Under the pieces are notes generated by a model, which was not told where the DNA came from, ran no database searches, and saw only the letters and a program-made list of their open reading frames with translations. A stretch of 64,000 nucleotides of DNA from Bathynomus jamesi (Eukaryota; Arthropoda; Malacostraca; Isopoda; Cirolanidae), in NCBI GenBank assembly GCA_023014485.1, contig JAJOZX010001861.1, positions 607,501 through 671,500 on the forward strand. The letters are read 5' to 3'. A program made the translations under genes and the position numbers. This document shows positions 11,068 to 22,594 of this stretch, piece by piece; within the stretch, counting starts at the first letter, position 1; each line of letters begins with the position of its first letter.

Positions 11068-11620
11068 TAAGTAGTATGCCCGCAAAATGGGAGAGTGCAA
11101 TGCAATTGCAAATGTTGCATAATGTTGCAAGAGTGCCACCCACACTCCCTTGGTGCCACCCACCCCCTTTGTTGCAAGGCACCCACAAAATGGGGTTGCA
11201 AGGGGTTATGCAACTTGGAAGCGGAGTTATCCCCCAAGCTGAAACCCCCAAATGGGTATGCATCTTGGAGGCGGAGTTATCCCTCAAGCTGAACACCCCA
11301 AAGAGAGACCTAACCTAAGAGAGAGAAAGGAAGAAGAGGAGAGGTGCTCGCTCGGCTACTGCCAAGCGCACATGAACACATTAGCCGTGCCGCCGTTGTC
11401 TTATAGGGCCCCTAATCAGCCAGGTGCCTTAATCAGCCAGTGCCTCCGGGCATCAGCCAGTTGGCACATCAGCCAGTGCCTCCGGGCATCAGTTGACACT
11501 GTGTACATGTACGTCGCGCGACCGCATTAAACGGTGGCGGGTTCGACCCCCGGCCACGGCTTCGTTACCCAGGGTGCCCTAATGATCAGAAAACAATTGG
11601 GTTCGAGACCCGCCCCGGCC
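11068..11620. repeat. outer end of left arm, with Pol III B-box-like motifs
   Basis: Mirrors 61,640-62,085. It contains two copies of a tRNA B-box-like sequence, GGGTTCGACCCC near 11,549 and GGTTCGAGACC near 11,602. It also contains a short tandem motif (CATCAGCCAGTGCCTCCGGG) around 11,440-11,490. No full tRNA cloverleaf could be drawn. A tRNA-derived SINE remnant is possible. The Trp/Pro/His-rich open frames are not conserved in the other arm and look accidental. Confidence 0.5.
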
Positions 11621-12140
11621 TTCGCTACCCAGGGTACCCTAATGATCCCCGTAGGCCTAAGGTGGGGCGTAAAACAAATCGTACGGAAAAAAGAAAAATA
11701 AATAAATATACAATTCTTACGGAAAAATAAATCCAGGGTACCATAATGATCCCCGTAGGTCTAAGGTGGGCGTAAAACAAATCTTACGAAAGAAAAATAA
11801 ATAAATGAACAATTCGTTCGGAAAAATAAATCCATGGTACCCTAATGATCCCGTAGGTCTAAGGTGGGGCGTAAAACAAATGTACGGAAAAAATAAATCC
11901 AGGGTACCCTAATGATCCCCGTAGGTCTAAGGTGGGACGTAAAACGCCGAACAATTCGTACAGAAAAATAAATCCAGGGTACCCTAATGATCCCCGTAGA
12001 TCTAAGGTGGGTGTAAAACAAATCGTACGGAAAAAAGAAAAAAGAAATAAGCAATTCGTACGGAAAAAAAATCCGTGTAAAACAATTCGTACGGGAAAAA
12101 GAAAGAAAATGGGGCCCAGACGGCAAGGGTGCCAGCCAGG
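11621..12140. repeat. subterminal tandem repeat array, left
   Basis: About five or six imperfect units of roughly 70-110 bp, each with GGGTACCCTAATGATCCC, then GTAGGTCTAAGGTGG, GTAAAACAA and a CGTACGGAAAAA block. The same array occurs in inverse orientation at 61,190-61,700, so both outer ends of the palindrome carry it. Confidence 0.85.
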
Positions 12141-12234
12141 GAACAATTCGTACGGGGTGTTAAAACTTCGATAAACTCGGATAAATGCCAGACCCCGTTA
12201 TAGCAACATTCGTTTATTTCGTATTTCTGTTTAC

Positions 12235-12242
<8 letters not shown>

Positions 12243-12289
<47 letters not shown>

Positions 12290-12396
12290 TTCCCCGTTTA
12301 AAAGCGTTATAAACAAGAATTGCTTCGTTGTTTCGTGTATAACTCTGTTAATCATGGTTTTTCTACAAAAAACTTTATTACGCTCCATAAAGTCTT

Positions 12397-12452
<56 letters not shown>
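12243..12452. repeat. two (TA)n tracts flanking a 115 bp unique spacer
   Basis: TA tracts at about 12,243-12,286 and 12,400-12,452. The spacer (CCCCGTTTAAAAGCGTTATAA...) has its mirror at 59,585-59,685. The right-arm TA tract here received a mariner insertion. Confidence 0.9.
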
Positions 12453-12461
<9 letters not shown>

Positions 12462-12600
12462 TTTTATTTCTATATTAGCGAATCTTGGAAATCAGAGATT
12501 CGAGATAAGATACGTGTTTTAAATTATACTATAGAGCTTAAGAATCTAATTTATCACACTTCTTTGATTTATCATTCACTTTTATGATTCAAGGTACTAT

Positions 12601-12663
<63 letters not shown>

Positions 12664-12902
12664 GACCAAAGCTTTTCTTATATTTCTACAATTTAATTAC
12701 GCGCCATAAACGATCTTCTATTCTGAAATTATATACACACACACACACACACACATGTTTTATTTCTATATTAGCGAATCTTGGAAATCAGAGATTCGAG
12801 ATAAGATACGTGTTTTAAATTATACTATAGAGCTTAAGAATCTAATTTATCACACTTCTTTGATTTATCATTCACTTTTATGATTCGAGGTACTATAACC
12901 TC

Positions 12903-12952
<50 letters not shown>

Positions 12953-13035
12953 TGACCAAAGCGTTTCTTATATTTCTACAATCTAATTACGCGCCATAAA
13001 CGATCTTCTATTCTGAAATTATATACACAAACAGA
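12453..13035. repeat. tandem duplication of a roughly 285 bp module
   Basis: The module TTTTATTTCTATATTAGCG... through (CT)n to ...ATTCTGAAATTATATACAC occurs at 12,460-12,740 and again at 12,750-13,030. Each copy carries a pure (CT)n tract (12,603-12,660 and 12,905-12,950) and a (CA)n tract. The mirror pair lies at 58,430-58,800 and 59,368-59,560. Confidence 0.85.
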
Positions 13036-13184
13036 CAGTTATATTTACCATCTTTCAAATTTAAAGATAACGTTTGAAGCAGATGTTTCTTTAATCACGG
13101 GATCGGCCATCTCAGTTCGCACGATATTGCGTTCATTGGTCAGTATATCAGAACTCATTGTTTTTATCTATTCCTTCTGACCAA

Positions 13185-13215
<31 letters not shown>

Positions 13216-13370
13216 TGCTGTTTATTTATTAGCAAATCTCAAGACTCAAGATAAGATCTGTATTTTATTTTGCAACTCACAGATACGGACCCATCCAGTT
13301 CGCACGATATTGCGTTCAGTGGTCAGTATATCAGAACTCATTGTTGTTACCTATTGAACTTATATATATA
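13036..13370. repeat. palindrome arm segment with an internal direct repeat
   Basis: GTTCGCACGATATTGCGTTCA plus about 35 following bases occurs at roughly 13,113 and 13,298, separated by a (CA)n tract. It is mirrored at 58,080-58,430. No gene is seen. Confidence 0.7.
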
Positions 13371-16070
13371 TTAGGGTGTCCCAAACTCATAGGGGCCAAA
13401 TTTTTTTTCGGGATACAAATCCGCTCATGTTGCGCTCTTTTGATGTTTCCCATTAGAAGTCTTCCTGTAAAATTTCAGAGAGATCGAAGGAAATTTAAAG
13501 GTCCCGAACTTTGAACACTATTTCTCCTCTTAACTGAAAGGCAAATTAACTGAAATATTTCTCTCAAAAGTTCCATCACAAAGATGATTATACAAAATAA
13601 ACATGTATTTTAATCTTAACACACAAACAACAATTTCAAAGCATCACATTTATGCATTTTAACTAAACACGTGTTTCATGAGATCCGTTTTTGTTCCCTT
13701 CCGGCTCACATTCCGTCGGTGTGAGTGGACAGTTCGAAGGAGGAACTGGAGGTCTTCTTCATCACGGCACAGAGGTTTGCTTGTGTATTTCTTAATGAGG
13801 GCGATGCCTCGCTCTGCTGCATCATTGACCACCATCAGTTCTGCAGCTCGGCTTTTTGCCAGACGGTAGTTTTCGTCAGTAGGCCATGTTTCAGGGTCTT
13901 TGGTGAGGAACGTGGGCTCAACTTGGAGAAACTGGAAGAGTGTCGTGGATCGACTCGTCACCCACGGACTTAAACGGCCATCCACTTGCAGTCCCTTGCC
14001 TTGGACCCGTTTGAGTCCTTTCCCAGGGCGCTTTTTCAGGTTAGCCGTCATGTTACGCTTTTCATTGCCGTCAACTCTGTCATCAAACAGTGCAAGACAG
14101 ATTAAGTCCTCCGAGATATACCACAGATGACGGAGCACAGCCCGGTAAGCTGTGTTTCCAACGTCCTTGTCAGGGTAACCTACAAGAAGATTGCACAGCC
14201 TAACGTCATTTTTGGGAGATTTGATGGCGATGGAAGCCTCGTGCCAGTGACGCACGTATACAAGGCTCACGAAGAGAGCCATACGGCGAACCTCTTGCAG
14301 TTCTTGGAGACGAAGTTCGGAGAACTGGGACTGCAGTAATGCTATTTTCAGGCAGTAAATAGCTTTGGCCATCCATCTGGCCTGATGGTAAGCCCCTGGA
14401 GGCCGAAGCTTGTAACGTCCTACGTCGTCTCCGAGGTACAAGAGGCTCAGTCGAAGTTCTTCATAATCCTCTCGAGGATGATTACCACTTCTTAGGGCAT
14501 CGCGGAGATAGTCTATTACCTCAAGTCGCATTTGTGAAAGGCAAGCATTGTCATTTATGAAGGCTTTAGCCACCTCGTCCTTGTCAAATGCATCCAACTG
14601 ACAGTGGTTCATTGATGGCCAGGCCTCCTTGAATCTCCTGAAAAGTGGGATTTGAGGACTTGGTGGTGTTCCTAGGCACACGATGAAGACATCCTTGAGA
14701 ATCACTTCATGAACGTGATGACGGTAAGCAAACCATAAAAGAGATCTTCCCAATGCCGCTTCCAAACGCGCACACGCACCTTGCACTATCCCTGTGTTTG
14801 ATGCCGTCGTGTCAAACACCATGCCTATGATCTTGTCCTCAATTCCGACTAGGGTGAGCGCTTGATGGACTGCGCTTGCCATTTGCTGTCCTGTGCCGTC
14901 TATTATTTTCGGTGCTCCTAATAGCTCTTCCACACCATCCCCAGTCACCACAACAGCAATCCGATCGACTGACTTACCTCCTGTTCGATGTCAGTGAGTA
15001 TCTTTGTGTCCCAGTGGATCTGCAGTCGAGGTGGAAGCTGCTCGAGGTGGCCAATAACATTGGTCCCTATCATTGCACGGGCCTTTTGTCGGAAGCGGTG
15101 AACCGTGCTCTTTGATGGAACACTGTCAGGACCGAGAGCTAGGGATTTTGCAGTCGCAGCAAACGCTGATGTTGCCTGTCGAACAGAAAGGCCCTCGCGA
15201 TCCCAAATTGCTGCCAGGTCAAGATCGCTCAGACTTTCTTTTAGTCTGTCATGTTTGGGAGCTTTCGAAGGTTTAAGTCCACAAGTGACGGCTTCGTTTC
15301 CACTGTCAGCTGACGATGTGCTAGAACTGCTGTCGGTAGCCTCTTCTGTGACTCCTACAGCTAGAACCTCCTCCGTTTGACGCCGGTGTGCCCGCTCAAG
15401 AGCTCTTTCCCTTTCCTGTCTTTTCATTGTGGCTGCATTATATTTTCTATCTTCACCTCCCATGTAACTCGTATATCGATCTGCCCTTTGGGAAATGAGG
15501 AATTCCTTGTCTTCAAGAGGGATATCTCCCCGATCCAGAACGTCTGAGCGGGCGACATCAAAAATATCCTCCATATCAGCCAAGAATACATCCCGCTGCA
15601 TATTGTAAGTCATTCCAGTCTTGTTCTTGTTTTTATGCAAATTTCGATACCTCTGAACCAAAGCTTTCAGTTTAGTCGAGGCATGAACGGAGGTTGTTGC
15701 CAGATTCAAGTTGGCTCTAGCCCAGATTTCTAATACAGCCGATATTACAGCCTTGACACTGTTGGAATCTGTCTTCTTTTGGTCGCGGTGATGGTAGAAG
15801 AAAAGGAGCAACACGTCCATATTACTTGGTAATCGAGATTTAGCCATCTCTGCTATCGGAGACCTCTCAAGAAGCCACAACTTGATGTTTGATCTTGTCA
15901 ACGCCATAATGATCAATTCTGAAAACCAAAAAAAAGTCATCAAACGTCGGGACTTCTAAATATCATCTGATCGAGTTGAAAATCACACAGCCAATGCTTT
16001 AGCCCAAACCACATCCGGGCATGACACGAGTGGTCAGGTCGTGTTAAGAAAAAAAATTGGGACACCCTAA
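13371..16070 (-). mobile_element. DNA transposon A (uncharacterised family, TTAGGGTG ends)
   Basis: A 2,700 bp element. The left end TTAGGGTGTCCCAA is repeated inverted as the right end TTGGGACACCCTAA, flanked on both sides by TATATA. It carries one transposase-like gene on the minus strand, broken by a frameshift. It sits at the mirror-image position of element B (54,965-58,058), whose ends begin with the same eight bases. The flanking TA target hides the exact target duplication. Confidence 0.8.
13659..15907 (-). pseudogene. transposase-like protein of element A, one frameshift
   Basis: A diverged homologue of the intact protein of element B. From the ATG at 15,907 the first frame gives about 320 residues: a helical N-terminal part, a charged and Ser-rich linker, and LQIHWDTKI, matching B's HWDGK. 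It then ends near 14,945. The next frame resumes at once with VVVTGDGVEELLGAP, then VFDTTASNTG, a YRHHVHEVIL block (Cys of B's CxxH replaced by Tyr), RPPGAYHQARWMAKAIY and VNDAAERGIALI, ending at 13,659. So a small indel near 14,970 splits the gene. A pyrimidine-rich TTTTTTTTGGTTTTCAG immediately precedes the first ATG region and looks like a splice acceptor. Function is inferred from position inside inverted repeats and the RNase-H-like motif order. Confidence 0.75.
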
Positions 16071-16076
16071 TATATA

Positions 16077-17128
16077 TGTTAACCCCTCCGTCTATGGCCC
16101 TGGGGTGGTTCGGATTGACGGGGGTTCTGGTTTAGGAGGCAAGCAACGGATAGGTGCCTTGAAGTGGTTTTTCTTCTATGTTACTCTCCGAGTTCTTCTA
16201 TAGTGGCTCGGAGGACTCTGGTAGATTTGCAATCTAAATGCTGAAGGTTCCGGATTCTTCTTATAGCGTATCCGGAAAGTTTTCTAAGTTTTTCTGAAGA
16301 GAGCAAGGCTCGAAGGGGACAATAAAAAGTTTCTTCACTGTAAATTACTGCTAAAAAATACAGGTAGTGCTCAGCCTCTGAATTAGCTTCTGAATGACAA
16401 TGGATGAATTTGAATGGTGTTTATATACCCAAAAACTGCTAACATTATTATTATTAAATGCTAAGAAGGCTGTATTATTTTTGCACAATATTTGAAAATA
16501 AGTAAATTTTTTAGCTGTGGTAAGGCTTGAACGAGTAAACAAAATATTTGAAGACGAAACCATATTTTTATCTTAAACCGCGACTTTTCAGATCTGATGT
16601 TATCATGATCTGCCAAGTTAACTAAAAGTGGAAATCGGACTATGCATCTTTACACTAAAATATGCATATGAGTGAAATTTTAAGGTTTAAGATGTACAAT
16701 TTTAATGCTTAGGCAAGACATGATCTCATTGTTTATAACGAAAGAGTGTGTATACAAAATGTGAACATTGCAAAGCTTAACAGGATTCCTTATTAAGCGA
16801 AATCTAAAAAATGATTATCAGATTTTAAAAAACAACAGGTCACCAATTATTTAGCAAAGTAGAAAGTGAATCAAATATTTTATCCAAACTCGCGTTGGGC
16901 GATTTTGGTCCTTATGTAAAAATGAATACAGACACGTACATACATATGAGTATAGGCATTATATAAAGTGAAATATATAAGATTATACATGAACCATATA
17001 ACACATGAATTTTTAAAATGGATACTTTTTCTTACAATGGATACAGAGACTATATAAATGAATACAAGAATTACATGAAGGATAAGATAATATAGGAATA
17101 TGGGAATTATTTATGGTTCATTTTTACA
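16077..17128 (-). repeat. 3' LTR of the Gypsy element
   Basis: 1,052 bp, nearly identical to the other LTR apart from scattered single-base indels and substitutions. TG...CA termini. Confidence 0.9.
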
Positions 17129-17146
17129 GGGCTCTTCCCTCTAGAA
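17129..17146 (-). other. polypurine tract of the Gypsy element
   Basis: On the minus strand the bases next to the 3' LTR read AGAGGGAAGAGCCC, a purine-rich run where plus-strand priming is expected. Confidence 0.6.
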
Positions 17147-17256
17147 TGATATTAATATAATAACGTAACATCCTAACTAAGGCTAACTAGATGATAACTA
17201 TTGGTTTTATAATACAGATTTATAATACAACATAAGTCGGGTGGTTTAAGTCTAGT

Positions 17257-18995
17257 TCACGTGGTCTGGGTACGCACTCTTGGTCGTGCATAAATAGTTT
17301 CATGTTCCGTGTCACTGGGTTTTCTTTGTTCCCAGAATGATCTTTTCATCACAAATACACCGAGGATAATAGCACACACAATAATGATACTAACGGCAGA
17401 TGTTGAGAAAATGGTTACCGGTTGTAGTATTTGTAAGAGGTTGTTTTGGTTATCATCCGAAATTTTAACCCGGCTCAATTGATCATTCCATTCAGGGGCA
17501 TGCAGTTCGGGTAGGATGGTTACAGGTTTTATGGAGAGATTTAAGATCTCTATGACGGGTTTAAATTTAATTTGCGACGGAAATGGGTATGAGTTATTAA
17601 GGGTAACCTTATACGGGTTGTATATTTGGAGGGCTTTTGAACGCAAGGAGCAACCAATTGGTAGCCGAATAATCATAGGGATTGTAATGAGGGAATAATT
17701 TGATGGACACTCGAGGGTAGCGGCAGTCCTGTTCGCGAAGGAAACCCAGATGTCTGGTCCAATTCGTAGTTGGATGGTTTTAGGGGAATGAAATTTTTTA
17801 AATGAACATACGGGGGCATGCCGGTCACGAATTAAATCGACAAAGCAAGACCTAGTAGTGGGAAGAATAACTGGTTTGAGTGGAGGGCAGATGAGTTGTT
17901 TATTTGGTTGCGGGAATCGGCAATGCCGGACGTCGCTATCTGACATCATAGAATAAGCTGATAGATCTTTGGTGAGGAAAAGGTAAGGTGGTACGGTGGG
18001 TAAATACAATCGATAGACATTAGAGTTATTTTGGTAGGGTGTTGGGAAAGGGTGAAATCTATATACGTCATAAGTGAGGAAATCGAAAAATGGTATAATT
18101 ATGAGGTATGTGTAGGGGCGTGGTCCATCTACAGTCCAGGTGTATTCTAGAAATTGAGGGTAATTAGTGTGGTTGAGTCGGAATATGGGTGATAATTTTA
18201 ATTGTGACTGGGCGGTGTGAATCAAGGACTGGAGTATTTCCCATGGTATTAGGGTGGAAAGAGTGATTTTTCCATGGGCTAGCTGGGTTGCACGCAAAAC
18301 CTTGGAATGAATCGTAGTTATTCGTTGTAAGTATTTATCGATTAGGGTTACTTGTATGTTCATTATTTCTATTAATTCTAGATATCGTTTGTGTTCTTTG
18401 TATTGAGCTAACATGGATTCAAGGTATGTGAATCTGTCCGAAAGGGAGTGAAGGAAGCGATTGTTTTCGTGTAATGACCTAATAGTTTGTTCTAACATGT
18501 GTCCATTATATTGTCGATTCCGAGCGAAGAGATTCAATTTAAGTTCAACTCTTTTAATATCTTCTTCGGTTGCTAATCCGAATAAACCTTTGAACAGTTT
18601 CCTCCTATATCTATCAGTCCCCTTTTACTTCTTTGGTTAAAGTTTTCGGAATTTTTGGTTTCAGTTTGTATCCATGGTAAGGCTAATATTTCTGATAGGG
18701 CGCGTGCTGTAGTTTAAATATTTTCGAGGGTATTTTCTAACAGAACGCGACTTATCTGATCTTTTCCTTGGAAAGAATTTTGGACTTTACTTTCAAACGT
18801 TTCTAATTGGGTTTGTATCTGAAGGAGATTGATTTTAATTCTAGCAGGGGGTTGCAAATTTATATAAAGGTCTGCATGCCCTTTCAAAAATTTACCTTCT
18901 GCAAGTTTTTCTATAACAACTCCGGTAGAAATTTTAATGCTAGGTCTACAAGAGTAAATAATTTGGAAAATTATAAGGGGGACAATTTTATTCAT
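17257..18995 (-). pseudogene. envelope-like glycoprotein of the Gypsy element, broken
   Basis: The ATG at 18,995 overlaps the end of pol by eight bases. The first residues form a hydrophobic signal-like stretch (IVPLIIFQIIYSC). A stop lies at 18,714. Downstream in that same frame is an R-S-K-R furin-type site followed at once by a Gly/Leu/Ile-rich segment (near 18,610-18,645), the layout of the F-type fusion proteins of baculoviruses and errantiviruses. A single-base shift follows, then 17,257-18,537 is open for 426 codons with coiled-coil-like heptads, several N-x-S/T sites, spaced cysteines, and a C-terminal transmembrane helix (VSIIIVCAIILGVFVM) before a short basic tail. It is broken by at least one stop and one frameshift. 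Family assignment rests on layout, not on alignment. Confidence 0.75.
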
Positions 18996-20592
18996 TTCTA
19001 CGCCTTAAGTTATACGGAGCTGGGGGTAGTTGTGTGGATACTTGTGTGGATACTTGTGTTGGTGGGCGAAGGGGTCGGCCTCGTTTTGGTGGCAATGGGG
19101 GTCGACCGTTGAGCTCGGATTCTGAGCGGGTTCGTTTCTTATGTGAAGGTTCTAGTTCACGTGGGTGATGCATTTGCGGGCGGTATGTAGGGTCCGTGCG
19201 TCGATCATCAATCGGCGAGGGTGGTGACAGAGGAGATGGTGGAGTTGGAGGAGATGGTGGAGTTCCACTGAGTGATTCTCTCGAAGGGGTTTCTCCAGGG
19301 TCTGGGTCCGATGGGACGCTTGGCTCTGGGGCCTCCTCTTGTTCAGAGATTGCCTCGAGTAATGGTGGTATTACGAGGTACCAATCTTCGTCATGGGTAG
19401 CGGTTCCCGCGGTGACTACTTCAGTTTTTTTATCCCTGCCCGATTTGTTAATATCTTGACCTTTTGAAGGATAGGCGGCTCGAACGCCTGGCAGCTGTTT
19501 TTTGGGAAGGTGTTGCTCGGAAGCTATCTTCAAATTGTCAGCGTGAATGATCTTTAGTTTGGAATGATCCCGGAGGTCGAGGATTTCATAACGATTTTTT
19601 CCGAGGTCTTTCATAATCCTATATGGGCCATCCCATTTCGGGTATAATTTTCGATGAGCCCCTGGCGGTTTCACGCTCTTCAGATAACATCGCATACCAA
19701 CGATTATAGTCCGTTGACGGGGATGACGCCTATGTTGTTCTTGCTCCATCTGTTGGTTTCGTTGGTCGAGGGCATAGCGGATTATGTCAAAAATCTTGAA
19801 AGATCGTTCAGCTAGTTGCTGATTTGCTTCTGCCATTTCGGAAGATGTTAGGACTGCCGGGTCGGTTTGGTCGGGCAAATCAAAAGGTAGACGCTTGTCG
19901 TAGTGATATAGAACGAAATGAGGGGTGTCCCCGATGGACACATTATAGCCATTGTTGATGGCTGTTTGTACCATGGGAAGGGAATCATCCCATGTACGGG
20001 AGGATGCATCGACAACGTGGCGCAGGGCTTCCAAGATCTTTCGATTGTGTCTTTCCACTAAGCCGTTTGCCTGCGGGTGGTATGCCACAATGTGTATTTT
20101 TAATTCTACACATGTTACAAAGTGACTCGAACAGTTTGGAAGTGAAACTACGGGCGTTATCCGAGATTAGGATGGAAGGAGTGGTATGGTTTTGGATGAC
20201 GCGTTCCACTAGGGCTCTTGCCACAGTTTCCGAGGTTGATCTGGAATGGCGGCTACTTCGCTGTAACGCGAGAAGTGGTCCGTAAACACAATGATGTACT
20301 GATTTCCCTTTGATGTTTTGGGAAATGGTCCCAGTATATCCATTCCAGTTCTTTGCCAGGGCCTCTGGCATACTGGATATTTATGCATTGGAGCGGTGGA
20401 TGGTACGTTGCCCTTATGCTTTAAACACGACGGACATTCGGCGATGTATTCATGTACCGTTCTGTTCATCTCGGGAAAATGGTATCGCTCCAAAAGACTT
20501 TTGATGGTGCGATCCGGCCCCATGTGTCCATAAAAAGGTGAGTCGTGACAAAGTCCAATGGCTATATCAACGAGATCCTTTGGTATCTCCAC
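18988..20592 (-). pseudogene. integrase region of Gypsy pol, frameshifted
   Basis: Joins element cDNA to host DNA. The zinc-binding part shows H..H then CPSC (YGHMGPDRTIKSLLERYHFPE; CPSCLKHK). The catalytic triad is present across frames: Asp in GMDILGPF, Asp in LISDNARSF, Glu in NGLVERHNRKILEAL. A Pro-rich, basic C-terminal tail (PSPPTPPSPLSPPSP) ends at 18,988, overlapping env. Frame changes near 20,220 and 20,070 break it. Confidence 0.85.
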
Positions 20593-22148
20593 GAGGTCGT
20601 TTCCATCTTCGTTCCTGAAATGTACGAGCCCATCTTTGAGGTTGTACTGTTCTTTTACCTTCGATGGTTCCTTTTGTTCCAGGCGCGCCCGAAGGTTTGG
20701 GTGTGTTGTCCTGTTGTTGGGAGTATTGCAGACACTCGTAGTCGAACACAGGAAGAAGTCCTATTTTATTCACTCGGGCGTCGGGCTTGAGTCTCGACAA
20801 TCCGTCTGGAATAACTTGCAGTTTTCCCGGTTTGTATACGATTTTCGCTGCAAAATCCTGAATCAACAGAGCCCATCTACTCAATCGTCCTTCAAGTAGC
20901 TTGTCCTTGAAGAGGTACGTGAGTGGCTTATGATCAGTCTTGATGGTTACATCGTAGCCATAGACGATATTTCGGAATTTTTTCAAAGCCCAATATACCG
21001 CTAGGGCCTCTCGGTCCGTAGTGGAATAATTCCGTTGAGGTGCAGAGAGAAGTTGACTGGCATAAGCAATGGGTAATTCCACACCGTCTACGTCCTGTAA
21101 CAGGACGGCTCCTAGTCCATAGGAGGAAGCATCTGTGGCTATGATGAAGGGTCTTGTGTAATCAGGATATTGTAAAATGGGATGACAGGTTAGTTTATTA
21201 ATTAAAGTTTCAAAGGCATGTTGGTGATCGGATTCCCAGTTAAATTTCGAATTTTTCTGGAACAAATTAGTAATAGGTTTAGCAATATTCGAAAATTGGG
21301 GGATAAAGTTCCGATAGAATCCGACAAAACCAATAAATGCACGGGCGTCGTCGATGGTCTTGGGTACAGGGTACCTTTCCAGGGCTTCGAGTTTGGCTGG
21401 ATCAGGTTTAATTCCTGTGGACGAGAGTAGGAATCCTAGGTATACCAGGGATTCTTGTAAAAAATTGCACTTTGCAAGCTTCAGTTTAAGGTGTGCTTTT
21501 CTCAATGTGATAGCACATTATGAAGGCGTTGAAAGTGTGTTTTTATGTCCGAACTATAGACGATAATATCGTCAAGATACACGAGAGCTTCGACACCTAA
21601 TAGGTCGGAAAGGACTATATTCATCAACCTAGAGAAATTAGCAGGCCCATTTCGGACTCCGAAAGGTAAAACCTGGAATTCGTAATGGCCTCGGTTAGTG
21701 GAGAAAGCAGTAATGCCCGAGATTCGGGACTGACCTCCATTTGCCAATAACCTGATGCTAAATCGAGGGATAAAAAAATTCGCTTTCCCTACGTTCAGAA
21801 TTGTTTCCTGCATGTTTGGAATCGGGAAACGGTCTGGGATGGTAATGTTATTCAGGCGTCTAAAATCTATACAAGGGCGAGATGTTCCGTCCTTTTTGGA
21901 GACGAGAATCATAGGAGCGGACCAGGGACTAGCTGAAGGCTGAATGACATCCTGCTCCAACATGTCCTTGATGTGTCCTCAATAGTGACTAACTGAGAAT
22001 GTGGAACCCGATAGGGAGGAATGAAAATGGGTTTGGAATTGGGTTCCAACTTGATTTCAAAAGGGACCAAATTAGTTCGGCCCAGAGGATCTCCGGTTAG
22101 GGCAATCACATCTTTATTTCTTATCAGGAAATCGAGAAGTGATTCCAT
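20567..22148 (-). pseudogene. reverse transcriptase + RNase H region of Gypsy pol, frameshifted
   Basis: RT motifs in order: the EIKLEPNSKPI/PYRVPHSQ lead-in, DVIQPSASPWSAPMILVSKK, RPCIDFRRLNNIT, FQVLPFGVRNGPANFSRLM, and VYLDDIIVYSS at about 21,551-21,583 with the catalytic YLDD. Next come KCNFLQESLVYLGF and the RNase H motifs ATDASSYGLGAVL, TDREALAVYWAL and KTDHKPLTYLF. The catalytic residues are present, but the reading frame changes near 21,965 and again near 21,505. Confidence 0.9.
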
Positions 22149-22594
22149 TAGTTTGGGATCCTGTAAAGCTGGTGACTCCTGAAGGGAGTGCTTCAGACAT
22201 TTCTTATATTCTTCTTTTAATATTGAAGGCTTTAATTCTAAGGAACTGGAAACACGATTTATCGTACTGATGGGGAAATCTGAATCTATTTCTACTGTGG
22301 AAACAGTTCCTATTTTCTGATTTGAAGTTAATTCTATAGATCTTTCTCCTTTGTTTAAACAAACAACAGGGATAGCTGAATTCTGACTCTGACTAAGGAC
22401 TTGGGCAATAAGAACATCTCTTTTGAAATTACTTTTCTCTGTAATCAGAGTACGCTCTGACTCTAATAATTTTCCTTGACTGTTAACTACTTTTGCTAGG
22501 AAACAAATCTTCTCATAAGGTGCTACTGTTATATGCTCGGTAGGGCATATGAAAAATTGTGAATCTGATTCTGGTTCGGCGACTAAAATTTGCC

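Noticed and set aside
11025..11318. Overlapping 97-, 87- and 92-codon frames at the outer left arm
   Set aside because: The matching region at 61,790-62,085 has different indels and frames, so protein coding is not conserved.
13678..15380. Plus-strand frames across element A, and minus-strand frames across element B (55,541-57,874)
   Set aside because: They are shadows of the real transposase-like genes on the opposite strand.
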